Origin: Candidatus Aerophobota bacterium
GTDB lineage: Bacteria; Aerophobota; Aerophobia; Aerophobales; B3-G15
DNA: 11,446 nucleotides
NCBI GenBank assembly: GCA_003648845.1
Contig: QMQA01000016.1
Coordinates: 1-11,446, forward strand
Direction: 5' to 3'
The notes under the pieces are model-generated. The model was not told where the DNA came from. It saw only the letters and a list, made by a program, of their open reading frames with translations, and did not search any database. Numbering within the stretch: the first letter of the stretch is position 1; each line of letters opens with the position of its first letter. A program made the translations under genes and the position numbers. Positions 1-7,929 of this stretch are shown here, piece after piece.

Positions 1-257
1 CACACAAACCCGGGAGCAACATAGGGAAGCTTTTTAGCTTGCTCGCATATAGCATCAATTATCTTTTTATTTCCATGGCCAAGATTTGAGCACATCAGTT
101 GAGATGAAAAATCAAGATAACGTCTCCCTGTCTCATCAAAAAAATACACCCTCTCTGCTCCGGCAATGAACAACGGTTTTTTCCAATCTCTCTGGGGCCT
201 CCAGGTCCCATAGGTATGTGCCGTTATTGATTCCACCCATTTTTTAGGATTACTCAT
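1..257 (-). CDS. Class III (PLP-dependent) aminotransferase, N-terminal part only
   Basis: Only the first 85 codons are inside the window; the gene continues past position 1. The ATG at 255-257 is supported by an AAAGGAGG ribosome binding site at 263-270, five bases upstream. The translation begins MSNPKKWVESITAHTYGTW and contains a stretch like FFDETGRRYLDFSSQ followed by NLGHGNKKI. That pattern (glycine-rich, 'D..G..YLDF.S......LGH....I..A') is the N-terminal signature of class III aminotransferases, a group including omega-amino acid:pyruvate, taurine:pyruvate and glutamate-1-semialdehyde enzymes. The catalytic PLP lysine and the substrate-specificity region lie outside the window, so the substrate cannot be told. 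It follows the transporter ATPase gene by 142 bases on the same strand and may be in the same operon or have its own promoter. Confidence 0.85.
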   Translation of the reverse strand, partial: MSNPKKWVESITAHTYGTWRPQRDWKKPLFIAGAERVYFFDETGRRYLDFSSQLMCSNLGHGNKKIIDAICEQAKKLPYVAPGFV

Positions 258-399
258 TGAAACCTCCTTTTTCTTGAGAGCAAAAGGGCCATCAACCCCT
301 TATGTGCTTCTATTTGCCAAAATACTACCCCCCTTCCTTCACACATCACCTGAAATCACAGAAGCATGTCGGATGTTTAACCTTTATTAATAAACACTT
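258..399. other. Intergenic stretch between transporter operon and aminotransferase gene
   Basis: No gene fits in these 142 bases. The only structure I see is a weak hairpin at 284-301 (AAGGG/CCCTT arms, 8-base loop, followed on the minus strand by four T). It could be a poor intrinsic terminator or part of the aminotransferase leader. No convincing -35/-10 pair stands out, so read-through from the transporter genes is possible. Confidence 0.4.
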
Positions 400-1404
400 T
401 TATTTTTTTCTGTAGTTTATGCAAGCAACGTAGCGATCACGCTCCACTTGAACAAGCGGAGACTCCTCTTCATGACACTTCTTCGTAGCATATGGACATC
501 GAGGGTAGAATCTGCAGCCATAAGAAACCAAATCCGAGGTTAATGGCAAATAGCCTTTAATTGGAAGATCATGAATTTTTACTGTTGGGTCGGGCACTGG
601 CACAGCAGAGATTAAAGCTTGAGTGTAAGGATGCAATGGTTTATTGATGATATCTTCTGTTTGAGCAATTTCTACAATCTTCCCGAGGTACATAATCGCA
701 ATCCTGTCACAGACATATCTTGCCGTCGCTAAGTCATGGGTTATATAAATAAATGAGATGCCAAATTTATTCCTCATTTTCAGAAGTAAATCTAAAACAC
801 CTACCCTTACGGAAACATCTAACATTGAAACAGGCTCATCTGCAACTACAAACTCTGGCTGAAGAATCAACACTCTACCGATGCTAACTCTTTGAAGCTG
901 ACCACCACTAAGAAAACCAGGATACTTATCCCAAAACTCGCCAACTGGCTTTAATTCCACCTCTTCAAGTGTTTTCTTTATCAGTGTTTCTTCCTCAGCT
1001 TTACTATTAACCAGCTTATGAATTTTGATTGTTTGCCTTAAAGTCTCAGCAACTGTTCTCCTTGGGTTAAGAGACCCATAAGGGTCTTGAAATATCATTT
1101 GCATTCTGCGTCGCAGGCTCTTCAATCTTTTTTTACAAAGAGAAGTCACTTCTGTTCCTTTATAATATACCTTACCACTGGTAGGTTCAACTAATCTAAG
1201 TATTGTTCTGCCCATAGTAGTTTTCCCACAACCACTTTCCCCAACAAGCCCTAAGATTTCACCCTTCTTCACACTGAAACTTACATCATCAACTGCACGA
1301 ACATATTTTTCTTTCCCTGAAAAAATAGATGCAAATAAACTCTTTCCTACGGGAAAATATTTCTTTAGGTTCTCTACCCTTAATACCTCATTTTCTTCTT
1401 TCAT
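400..1404 (-). CDS. Dipeptide/oligopeptide ABC transporter ATP-binding protein (DppF/OppF type)
   Basis: This is one of the two cytoplasmic ATPases that power the importer; it forms a heterodimer with the product of 1418-2368. The 334-residue length is normal for DppF/OppF. Visible motifs are Walker A GESGCGKT (55-62), Q-loop Gln106, signature LSGGQ (165-169), Walker B VVADE with catalytic Glu190, and the H-loop His223. The C-terminal oligopeptide-transporter extension starts near HPYTQ (258-262) and carries Cys297, Cys303, Cys310 and Cys328. The same four-cysteine arrangement binds an iron-sulfur cluster in studied Dpp ATPases; that it does so here is inferred. The gene starts 13 bases after the stop of its partner, with an AGTAGG ribosome binding site overlapping that stop. 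It is the last transporter gene of the operon. Substrate is unknown. Confidence 0.93.
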   Translation of the reverse strand: MKEENEVLRVENLKKYFPVGKSLFASIFSGKEKYVRAVDDVSFSVKKGEILGLVGESGCGKTTMGRTILRLVEPTSGKVYYKGTEVTSLCKKRLKSLRRRMQMIFQDPYGSLNPRRTVAETLRQTIKIHKLVNSKAEEETLIKKTLEEVELKPVGEFWDKYPGFLSGGQLQRVSIGRVLILQPEFVVADEPVSMLDVSVRVGVLDLLLKMRNKFGISFIYITHDLATARYVCDRIAIMYLGKIVEIAQTEDIINKPLHPYTQALISAVPVPDPTVKIHDLPIKGYLPLTSDLVSYGCRFYPRCPYATKKCHEEESPLVQVERDRYVACINYRKK

Positions 1405-1417
1405 AAATCAAACCTAC

Positions 1418-2368
1418 TTAATCTAATAAATGGCATGCCACAAGATGTTCTCCTTTTTCCCTCATTATGGGTTCTTCTTTGCGACAAATATCTGCAGCGT
1501 ATGGACAACGTGGATGAAACCTACAACCGGGAGGAGGAGCCACAAGCCTTGGAGGAGCACCAGGGATGCTCTTTAACTTTTTTTTCTCCCCTTTTATGCT
1601 GGGATAAGCCTCTATAAGCGCTTGGCTATAAGGATGCATTGGATTTTTATATAAAGAAACTGCACTCGCCTGCTCTACAATCTTTCCAGCATACATCACA
1701 GCAACCTTATCGCAAGTCTCAGCTATAACAGAAAGATCATGGGCTATGATAACTGTTGTTAGTTGTAGTTTAGCTTTTAAGTCGTTTATAAGGTTCAATA
1801 TTTGCCTTTGCACTATTACATCAAGGCCAGTTATTGGTTCGTCTAAAATTAATAGTTTTGGATTACAAACAGTAGCCATGGCAATCATTACCCTCTGTTT
1901 CATCCCTCCACTAAATTCGTGGGGATAGTTCTTACCTCTTTCATCGCCTATTCCCACCAAGTTCAACTGATTTCTAGCTCTTTTTCGAGCTTCGTCTTCT
2001 GTTACACTTTCATGCTCTAAAATCTCCTCGATTATCTGTTTTTCAATAGTCATTACAGGATTAAGAGCATTCTGAGCTCCTTGAAAGACAATCGATATTT
2101 CCTTTCCTCTTAAAAGTCTTATCTCTTCATTACTCATTGAGATAATATTACGTCCATCAAAAACTATTTTACCTTTGACTATACGTCCTGGGGGTTTAAC
2201 GAATCTCATAAGAGATAATGCTGTAGTCGTCTTACCGCATCCTGATTCTCCTATTAGCCCTAATGTTTTATTCTTGTCTATACTGAAGTTAATCCCATCC
2301 ACAGCTTTTGCTGGACCTTTTCGAGTAAAATAATATATCTTTAGATTTTTAACTTCAAGTAAAGCCAT
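1418..2368 (-). CDS. Dipeptide/oligopeptide ABC transporter ATP-binding protein (DppD/OppD type)
   Basis: Second ATPase subunit of the importer, 316 residues, usual for DppD/OppD. Walker A GESGCGKT lies at 40-47, Q-loop Gln96, signature FSGGM at 152-156, Walker B LLILDE at 172-177 with catalytic Glu177, and H-loop His210. The C-terminal HPY region has the four cysteines Cys282, Cys288, Cys295 and Cys312, matching the spacing in its partner; this supports a shared iron-sulfur site by family knowledge. The ATG is preceded by GAGG seven bases upstream. It sits between the permease gene (48-base gap) and the second ATPase gene (13-base gap), so all are probably on one transcript. Both nucleotide-binding proteins keep every catalytic motif, so the transporter looks functional. 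Confidence 0.93.
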   Translation of the reverse strand: MALLEVKNLKIYYFTRKGPAKAVDGINFSIDKNKTLGLIGESGCGKTTTALSLMRFVKPPGRIVKGKIVFDGRNIISMSNEEIRLLRGKEISIVFQGAQNALNPVMTIEKQIIEEILEHESVTEDEARKRARNQLNLVGIGDERGKNYPHEFSGGMKQRVMIAMATVCNPKLLILDEPITGLDVIVQRQILNLINDLKAKLQLTTVIIAHDLSVIAETCDKVAVMYAGKIVEQASAVSLYKNPMHPYSQALIEAYPSIKGEKKKLKSIPGAPPRLVAPPPGCRFHPRCPYAADICRKEEPIMREKGEHLVACHLLD

Positions 2369-2416
2369 TTGCTAACCTCATTTTGCACCAGTGAATAATA
2401 AAACTTGTTTTGATGA

Positions 2417-3304
2417 TCAGAAACCATGTGCTTCTTTATATCCTGGCTCTAATACGTCGGTTATAGCAGTTCCTAAAAAAGTAAAACCAATTATCAAAAT
2501 AACAATACAGGCGATAGGAGGTAGCACCCACCAGAAAGCCTTACCCATAGTACCTGACTCAAAGGCAAAATGAAGCATCATCCCCCAGCTTATATTCATA
2601 GGATCACCTAATCCAAGAAAGCTTAAAACTGCTTCTGCATAGATTGCCTCTGTAACCATTAAAACAGACTCCGCAAACATTATAGGCACTACATTGGGTA
2701 ATATTTCACCAAACATTAACAAGGAGTCACTTGCTCCGATACATCTTGCTGCTTCAATAAATGTCCTTTCTTTAAGAGATAGCACCTGAGACCTAATTAC
2801 TCTGGCAGTTGTAGGCCAACTTACAATGCTTATTACGAAAATTATATTCCATATATTTGGGCCTAAGACTGCTGCCAAAACTATCATTAACGGTAGCATT
2901 GGAAGCATCATAAAGAAATCTACTATTCTCATAAGTACTTCTCCAATTTTTCCTCCATAAAAGCCTGCTATTAAGCCTATTAGGGAACCAGTAAATACTG
3001 TTATAATTGCTGCAAGGAATCCGACAGTCAATGAAATCCTTGAGCCGTATACTATTTGGCTCCATACATCTTTTGCTAAATCGTCAGTTCCAAGCCAAAA
3101 TTGAGAGGAAGGAGGAAGCAATATATTTTCACTTGTTCCCACTTTAGTTGGATTTACGGTCCGTAGAAATGGAGCAAATAATGCCAGGGTTAAAAAAAAT
3201 ATAATTATCGCCAGTCCAACCAGCCCCATTCTATTTCTCACAAGTAGAGAGAAGAATTCTCTTAGTTTTTTTAACCTTCTAAGGAATCGAAGAGAGATAG
3301 TCAT
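2417..3304 (-). CDS. Dipeptide/oligopeptide ABC transporter permease (DppC/OppC type)
   Basis: Inner-membrane permease, 295 residues. An amphipathic basic N-terminus is followed by a first membrane segment (about 27-47). A periplasmic stretch carries the family hallmark LGTDDLAKDVWSQIVYGSR (71-89), then come further membrane segments to about residue 281. The EAA loop that couples to the ATPases begins FIEAARCIGAS at about 182-192 and ends near ILPN. The family hallmark usually reads GTDxxGRDV; here the GR pair is AK (residues 77-78), a mild variant. The start codon overlaps the end of the upstream permease gene by four bases (3301-3304), a typical sign of translational coupling. It pairs with the DppB-type permease to form the translocation path. 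Confidence 0.92.
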   Translation of the reverse strand: MTISLRFLRRLKKLREFFSLLVRNRMGLVGLAIIIFFLTLALFAPFLRTVNPTKVGTSENILLPPSSQFWLGTDDLAKDVWSQIVYGSRISLTVGFLAAIITVFTGSLIGLIAGFYGGKIGEVLMRIVDFFMMLPMLPLMIVLAAVLGPNIWNIIFVISIVSWPTTARVIRSQVLSLKERTFIEAARCIGASDSLLMFGEILPNVVPIMFAESVLMVTEAIYAEAVLSFLGLGDPMNISWGMMLHFAFESGTMGKAFWWVLPPIACIVILIIGFTFLGTAITDVLEPGYKEAHGF

Positions 3305-4284
3305 TTTTTCTCTCCCCCTACTTTTATTCTTGGGTCTATATAGCCGTATATCAGGTCAATAACCAAATTAGCTAACACAACTGAAATAGCAAAAACAAGA
3401 AATAGGCCCTGAAGAAGAGGATAATCACGTTTCATTACAGCATCATACACTAATCTACCTATACCAGGCCATGAAAATACCGTTTCAACTTCAATTACTC
3501 CACACACTGCAAACCCTATATTTACCCCCGTAATTGTAATAACAGGCAATAAAGCGTTTCTTAAGGCATGATTTATTAGAATAGTAGACTCTTTTAGTCC
3601 TTTTGCCCTTGCTGTAAGTATATAATCTTTCCTTAAAGTATCTAACATTGAGCTTCGCGTTAGTAAAACATATTCTCCGATATACCACATTACTATTGAA
3701 AATGCTGGAAGACACATATGCCATAAGACATCCTTCCAATATCCAAGCCCGGTTAGTCCTGATGCAGGTGTGGTCATTCCGCCGAGAGGAAAGATTGAAA
3801 GGGTGTAAGCAAAAATTAGAAGAAGAATTATCCCTAAAGAAAAGGCTGGAATAGAATACATCGTTAATGAAAGGGCAAGTATGAATGAATCAACTCTTGT
3901 CCCCCTCTTCCATCCGGAAAACGCGCCGAGAATTGTACCCGAAATCATGGCTATAGCAAGAGCAGTTAGCACCAACAATAATGTTTGAGGTATTCTCTCA
4001 GCAATTACTTCGCGTACGGGTCTTCTTTGCCAAAATGACAAGCCTAAGTCTCCGTGGGATAATTCTTTGAGATAAAAAATGAATTGACCCCACAAAGGTT
4101 TATCCAAGCCAAATTTCTCCCTTATTAACTGCATCTGCTCACCACTTATCCTGGGATCTCTAAACATCATACGCACTGGATCACCGGGTGCCATACGAAA
4201 AATTACAAAGTTTACGCTTACAATAGCGAAAATGGTAATAATAGCTGCTATTATTTTCTTAATTACAAATTCCTTTAAACCCAT
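3301..4284 (-). CDS. Dipeptide/oligopeptide ABC transporter permease (DppB/OppB type)
   Basis: Inner-membrane permease, 327 residues. The N-terminal membrane helix ends in the DppB signature FRMAPGDP (29-36). A periplasmic region follows, then five further hydrophobic segments. The cytoplasmic coupling loop is YILTARAKGLKES (221-233) leading into ALRNALLPV (240-248), and the C-terminus ends with the typical YGYIDPRI (314-320... by eye). An AGGGGAG ribosome binding site lies at 4294-4300, nine bases before the ATG. It is the first membrane gene after the binding protein, 100 bases downstream of that gene's stop, with a hairpin between them. Confidence 0.93.
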   Translation of the reverse strand: MGLKEFVIKKIIAAIITIFAIVSVNFVIFRMAPGDPVRMMFRDPRISGEQMQLIREKFGLDKPLWGQFIFYLKELSHGDLGLSFWQRRPVREVIAERIPQTLLLVLTALAIAMISGTILGAFSGWKRGTRVDSFILALSLTMYSIPAFSLGIILLLIFAYTLSIFPLGGMTTPASGLTGLGYWKDVLWHMCLPAFSIVMWYIGEYVLLTRSSMLDTLRKDYILTARAKGLKESTILINHALRNALLPVITITGVNIGFAVCGVIEVETVFSWPGIGRLVYDAVMKRDYPLLQGLFLVFAISVVLANLVIDLIYGYIDPRIKVGGEKK

Positions 4285-4317
4285 TTTATTAATCTCCCCT
4301 TATCATTGCAATAACTA

Positions 4318-4344
4318 CCTCCCTACACAGCTATTACAGGGAGG
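4318..4344 (-). promoter_or_regulatory. Hairpin between binding-protein gene and permease genes
   Basis: Perfect 7-bp inverted repeat CCTCCCT (4318-4324) / AGGGAGG (4338-4344) with a 13-base loop, in the 100-base gap after the binding-protein stop. No T-run follows in the minus direction, so it is not a strong intrinsic terminator. In many peptide-transporter operons a hairpin at this place protects the upstream mRNA so the binding protein is made in excess over the membrane parts; that role here is inferred. Confidence 0.45.
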
Positions 4345-4384
4345 CAATACTTTTCTAATGTAACTTTTGTTTCATAGCAATCGT

Positions 4385-6028
4385 TTATTTCTTCAAATGT
4401 ACCTTAAAGTAAGTCCATGGGTTAATCCATGTGGAGACTCCGCCCATTGTTGCTACATAACCTTCAAGTTTATCGGTCCTTACAGGATCTATTATATCTG
4501 GTCTAATCAAAAATCCATATGGTAAATCCTCAGCTAAAATCTTTTGCATTCGGTATAAGTCTTTCTTTCGCTTTGTCTCGGAAATCATTTTATCAAGAAT
4601 TCTATCAAACTCAGGATTATTGTAATAAGCTGTATTCCATCCTTCTCCTCCAGCTTCGTAACTGCGGGCAAACTCCCATATCCAGTCGGCATGGGGGCCA
4701 GGTTCCTCCTCAGCAAGGGCAATCTCATATTTCTCCTCTTTTGGGGCATAAATAAACTCAAAGTAAGTACCCTCATCTAACACTTTTACGATAATGCTTA
4801 CACCTATATCTTCAAGCTGTTCTTTAATCAATCTCACAGTTTTAATTTCCCTGGTCCAAGCTGAGGGAACACATATTTCAAAGGTGAGATTCTCCCCTGT
4901 TTCAGGATCATTTCTTATTCCATCATTATCGGTATCTATATATCCACCCTCATCCAGGATTTCGTTAGCTAAATCAACCTCATAATTGTATTGTGGTAAA
5001 TTCGGGTTATGCTCTGGTAATTCCGGATACACAAAACTGTCTATTTTCTGTGCATATCTTCGGTATACTACATCTATAATTTTATCTCTATTTATTCCGT
5101 ACATAATGGCTTTTCTTACATTTAAGTCTTGAAGTGGTGTATCTTTATAGAGATTAAATGATAGCCAATAAAGTGCAATGCCTGGAGAGTCTATAATCTT
5201 AATATCTTTAGCCTTTTTAAAGTCATCGACGACCAATGGAGAACAGCCATCATACCCGATCATATCTATTTTACCACTCTTCAAAGCCATATATAGAGCA
5301 TCATCACTCCCATAAGATTTAAAGACTACCTCATCTAAATATGGCCTTCCTCCCCAGTAATCCTTATTGGCTTCAAGCCAGATATATTGGCCAGGCTTGA
5401 ATTCCTTTAGCTTAAATGGTCCAGATCCAATCGCCTTATCATTTGAGAATGAAAGCATATCGTCTTTATAAGGCTCCCAAATATGCTTAGGGAGTATTGG
5501 AAACCAATAGGCGGGAGGATACGATCCACCATGCTTTTTCCTCAGCGTAAATTCTACCGTATAATCATCGATAACTGAGATGGACACACAATCCACATCG
5601 GGGTAAGCCCATGCTGGACTTGCTTTAGGTAGATACTTAAGTGTAAATGCCACATCTTCTGCTGTAACTGGCACACCATCATGAAAAGTAGCATCTTTCC
5701 GAAAATGAAATGTCCAGGTCTGGCCATCCTTACTCTCCCAACTGGTGGCCAACCTAGACAAAGCCTCGTAGTCAGGGGCAGGTCCCATAATCCATAATTG
5801 GTCATAAATCAGGGGCCACAAAACGCATCCCATCTCTATATACTGCCAATCTGAACTACATCTCAGATTTTCTATAAACTCTCCAGTAGGAAGACCAACC
5901 CTCAGCCTTCCACCGTATGGTTTTTCCTCAGCAACTGCCCGTGGAACAAACGGAACCATTAACAAAGACAGACTAACCAATAACACCCCTGTTCCACTTA
6001 AGATTAGAAAATTTTTTCTTTTACTCAT
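4385..6028 (-). CDS. ABC transporter substrate-binding protein, family 5 (peptide/nickel/opine type)
   Basis: Exported binding protein of 547 residues, the usual size for the SBP_bac_5 family, which captures substrate and hands it to the permeases. Residues 1-33 form a signal peptide: basic MSKRK start, hydrophobic core, and a likely signal peptidase I site after RAVA. There is no lipobox cysteine, so it should be a soluble periplasmic protein. Family features include the GRLRVG start of the mature protein, TWTFHFRKDATFHDGVPVTA with the EDVAFTLKY helix, a GSGPFKLKEF stretch, and KAIMYGINRDKII. Around residues 360-373 is an acidic DTDNDGIRND loop resembling an EF-hand or thrombospondin-type calcium loop; metal binding is inferred. 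The ATG has an AAGGAGAAGG site upstream. It is the first gene of the operon, directly downstream of a transposase remnant. Substrate class cannot be told. Confidence 0.93.
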   Translation of the reverse strand: MSKRKNFLILSGTGVLLVSLSLLMVPFVPRAVAEEKPYGGRLRVGLPTGEFIENLRCSSDWQYIEMGCVLWPLIYDQLWIMGPAPDYEALSRLATSWESKDGQTWTFHFRKDATFHDGVPVTAEDVAFTLKYLPKASPAWAYPDVDCVSISVIDDYTVEFTLRKKHGGSYPPAYWFPILPKHIWEPYKDDMLSFSNDKAIGSGPFKLKEFKPGQYIWLEANKDYWGGRPYLDEVVFKSYGSDDALYMALKSGKIDMIGYDGCSPLVVDDFKKAKDIKIIDSPGIALYWLSFNLYKDTPLQDLNVRKAIMYGINRDKIIDVVYRRYAQKIDSFVYPELPEHNPNLPQYNYEVDLANEILDEGGYIDTDNDGIRNDPETGENLTFEICVPSAWTREIKTVRLIKEQLEDIGVSIIVKVLDEGTYFEFIYAPKEEKYEIALAEEEPGPHADWIWEFARSYEAGGEGWNTAYYNNPEFDRILDKMISETKRKKDLYRMQKILAEDLPYGFLIRPDIIDPVRTDKLEGYVATMGGVSTWINPWTYFKVHLKK

Positions 6029-6079
6029 TACCTTCTCCTTTTGTAAATTTTTTTGCTTTCACCTCCCCCTGCTCTATTT

Positions 6080-6463
6080 TTAGCTCTTCCGTAAAAGATC
6101 TAACTTCATTTTTTTGTCAAGTGCCACCTTCTGAGAAAATCGCCTCTTTTCCTTTTCCAGAGAGGAAAAGAGGCTTTTCTGGAATAGCCTTATCCTCTCT
6201 GAGCAGAGAAGATCAGACCACTCGTTCAAGGATACATCTAACCCCTCAAGTTGAACAGGAGAACATCCTTTTCTCTCCCCCCGAGGAAAGACTCTAAAGT
6301 TATGTCTTAGGGTAAAGAGGTTGAAATGAGCTTCCGCTCCCCATGGGATTTGAAATTCCTTCATCACTTTGTACTGGCTTAAAGAGGGCTGGATATCCTC
6401 TCCTACTATTACTCTGGATACTGCTTCAATTTTCTTCTCTACAGGGATAGGTTTAAAGCTCAA
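6080..6463 (-). pseudogene. Internally deleted DDE transposase, open frame of 127 codons
   Basis: The reading frame starts at a TTG (6461-6463) with GGAAGG six bases upstream (6470-6475). Its first 27 residues (MSFKPIPVEKKIEAVSRVI...IQP) match the transposase N-terminus at 11434 (MGFRPIPVEKKIEVIYRVI...IQP). The sequence then jumps at about 6385/6386 to the transposase C-terminus, SLSQYKVMKEFQI followed by AHFNLFTLRHNFRVFPRG, which matches 10512-10745. The helix-turn-helix is cut after its first part and the DDE catalytic core is gone, so it cannot transpose. The deletion kept the frame and the protein ends with a basic, lysine-rich tail that reads past the stop position of copy 2. It has a consensus promoter and a ribosome binding site, so a small protein could still be made. 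Whether it has any function is unknown. Confidence 0.7.
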
Positions 6464-6497
6464 TTGAGACCTTCCATAACTTTTCCTATGGGTTTAC

Positions 6498-6526
6498 ATT
6501 ATACCTATTTAGGAGAAAGTTGTCAA
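6498..6526 (-). promoter_or_regulatory. Perfect consensus sigma70-type promoter inside the element remnant
   Basis: On the minus strand a TTGACA -35 box (6521-6526) is separated by exactly 17 bases from a TATAAT -10 box (6498-6503). Transcription would start near 6491 and run left through the 127-codon remnant into the transporter operon at 6028. No clear terminator lies between. It presumably began as the transposase promoter. I see no comparable promoter in the 51 bases between the remnant and the binding-protein gene. Confidence 0.75.
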
Positions 6527-6533
6527 AAGAAAA

Positions 6534-6636
6534 GTGTATATGAGAAAGAACTAGACAGCTTCACAGAAGATTGAACCATGTCCTTTAAGTTAAATTAGTT
6601 CCCCCACCTCCTCTTATTTTAAATTTTTGCTAACAT
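6534..6636. other. Intergenic stretch downstream of the oxidoreductase gene
   Basis: About 100 bases with no gene and no convincing terminator. Only a tiny hairpin, CTTC-ACA-GAAG, is visible near 6559-6569. A purine-rich AGAGGAGGTGGGGG stretch on the minus strand (about 6600-6615) resembles a ribosome binding site, but no reading frame follows it. Confidence 0.35.
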
Positions 6637-7860
6637 TTAGTTCATTACTTTTTCTACCTTTTTATGTATTTTTATATTCCATTCTCCTATACCCTTAAAG
6701 TATATATCTCTTTCTTCTTTATTAAATACTTCTGGAGGGAACACTCCCTTATGATTCACCTGTTCTCTTAACATCATTAGTGCAAATATAGCTCCTGAAA
6801 CTGATGTAGCATAGGATACATCACTGGCTCCGGGAATTCTTTCGCAGGCTGCTGTGGAATTGGGACCTTCCGTCCACAATTGATAATGCAAGTCTTTACC
6901 AGCTTTTTTACCATAAACATCCACTGTAAGTATCTGTCTGCTCATAAACTTCCCATTTTTTACTAGCTCTACTAATTGCTTAGCACTGGGCGTAGGAGGA
7001 AGTAACTTTAAAAAAACATCCCGGGGAGCTACTTCCTTACCTTCGATTTTAACAGGCTTTTCACTCATCAACCCGAGATCCACGAGAGACTTCCAAAACA
7101 TAATCGCAGGCTCACCCATCTTAAAATCTACATATTTTACCGGCTTCCCAATGAACTTTGGGATTACTAATGGCTCTTCATGGCTATGATAGTACACCTT
7201 TCCTTTAGCACCTATAGGAAGAGGAAAATCGTATTCTTCCTCTCCACTGAAAGGAGGCATTTCTTTGTAGCCATTATCCCATATCACAGCAGGAGAGCTG
7301 AGGTCTTCCAGGTAAGTTTGCGGCTGCCATAAAACTATCGGCTTTTCAGATTCAGTTATAGTATAATCTTTTATTTTTATACTGTCGATTTCATCTAACT
7401 CGTCTGCAACCTCCTTAGCCATCACGTTTGTAGTGCCAGCATCAGAACCTGCTAAGATTAGTCCCTTAAGAGAAGCTTCTTCCCATTTTTTAGCATACTT
7501 TAATTCTTTCACAGGAATATTTCTGTCCCCTTCTGGAAAATACTCATCAGTTGCCAGGTCTTGATAATCTGTTTTTGCTTCATAACAGGCTTCCATTATT
7601 TGGTCATTAAAAACAGGCAAAGTAGCATTTACTACCAAGTTAAATTTCCCACCTTTCATAAGTTTTACCATTCCATTTACATCACTGGCGTCCAATTTTT
7701 CTATTTTTAGTTTCTTGCTCTTGTTTGTTTCTCCAATCTCCTTCATCCTTTTTAGGTCAATATCACCCAAGACTACCTCTGAAACATCATCAGCCCTTGT
7801 GAGCACCCAGCTTATTACAGCTCCTTGAGCCCCAGCTCCTATTATTAATACTTTCTTCAC
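6637..7860 (-). CDS. Saccharopine dehydrogenase-like NAD(P)-dependent oxidoreductase
   Basis: Cytoplasmic oxidoreductase of 407 residues. The start is a GTG at 7858-7860 with a GGGGAGG ribosome binding site at 7866-7872, five bases away. A Rossmann fold opens the protein: MKKVLIIGAGAQG with the GxGxxG motif at 8-13, and an aspartate-rich end of strand 2 (GDID, 32-35), which usually favours NAD over NADP. LVVNATLPVFN at about 76-86 and the LAGSDAGTTNVMA segment at about 136-148 match the saccharopine dehydrogenase/lysine 6-dehydrogenase superfamily, where the latter region (commonly GxxPGxTN) lies near the active site. The family acts on C-N bonds of amino acids, for example lysine, saccharopine or carboxynorspermidine. 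The exact reaction here is unknown. It lies between the methyltransferase and the transporter operon, all on the same strand, which hints at a shared amine catabolic role. Confidence 0.85.
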   Translation of the reverse strand: MKKVLIIGAGAQGAVISWVLTRADDVSEVVLGDIDLKRMKEIGETNKSKKLKIEKLDASDVNGMVKLMKGGKFNLVVNATLPVFNDQIMEACYEAKTDYQDLATDEYFPEGDRNIPVKELKYAKKWEEASLKGLILAGSDAGTTNVMAKEVADELDEIDSIKIKDYTITESEKPIVLWQPQTYLEDLSSPAVIWDNGYKEMPPFSGEEEYDFPLPIGAKGKVYYHSHEEPLVIPKFIGKPVKYVDFKMGEPAIMFWKSLVDLGLMSEKPVKIEGKEVAPRDVFLKLLPPTPSAKQLVELVKNGKFMSRQILTVDVYGKKAGKDLHYQLWTEGPNSTAACERIPGASDVSYATSVSGAIFALMMLREQVNHKGVFPPEVFNKEERDIYFKGIGEWNIKIHKKVEKVMN

Positions 7861-7877
7861 CTTATCCTCCCCGTATA

Positions 7878-7897
7878 ATATTCACTGTAGTGAATAT
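7878..7897. promoter_or_regulatory. 20-bp inverted repeat, likely operator of the oxidoreductase gene
   Basis: Arms ATATTCACT (7878-7886) and AGTGAATAT (7889-7897) are perfectly complementary around a GT centre. The repeat lies 5 bases upstream of the ribosome binding site of the gene at 6637-7860. The size, symmetry and place fit a binding site for a dimeric repressor that senses the pathway substrate. No regulator gene is in the window, so the factor is unknown. A hairpin in the mRNA leader is the alternative reading, though the two-base loop is too tight for a full stem. Confidence 0.55.
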
Positions 7898-7923
7898 GTA
7901 GTTGATTTTATGTTCTTTGTTAA
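7895..7923 (-). promoter_or_regulatory. Weak candidate promoter for the oxidoreductase gene
   Basis: TTAACA (7918-7923, minus strand) is 17 bases from TACATA (7895-7900). The -35 is one base off consensus but the -10 is poor. If correct, the 20-bp inverted repeat would cover the transcription start, a typical repressor position. Confidence 0.3.
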
Positions 7924-7929
7924 CTAAGG

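Larger units (their letters stand above)
6056..6533 (-). mobile_element. Insertion-sequence remnant, copy 1 (internally deleted)
   Basis: The segment matches parts of the element at 10390-11446 in protein sequence at both ends of the transposase, and in DNA beyond the gene (shared TTTCACCTCCC, AAAGATCT and TTGACRAAAAAAA-type sequence on the transposase 3' side). The middle of the transposase gene is missing. The two elements are diverged, roughly 70% identical by eye in the shared C-terminal coding block, so they are relatives and not a recent duplication. The outer limits are approximate: sequences reading outward as TTGTCAAAAGAAAA (6520-6533, plus strand) and TTGACAAAAAAATG (minus strand, 6107-6120) may be the terminal inverted repeats, but similarity to copy 2 runs on to about 6056. 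No target-site duplication was found. Confidence 0.6.

Noticed and set aside
6092..6120. Second TTGACA (minus strand, 6115-6120) as a promoter just upstream of the binding-protein gene
   Set aside because: At 17 bases the -10 position reads TCTTTT, which is poor; the sequence is better explained as a conserved end of the element, since copy 2 has a matching TTGACG-A-run.
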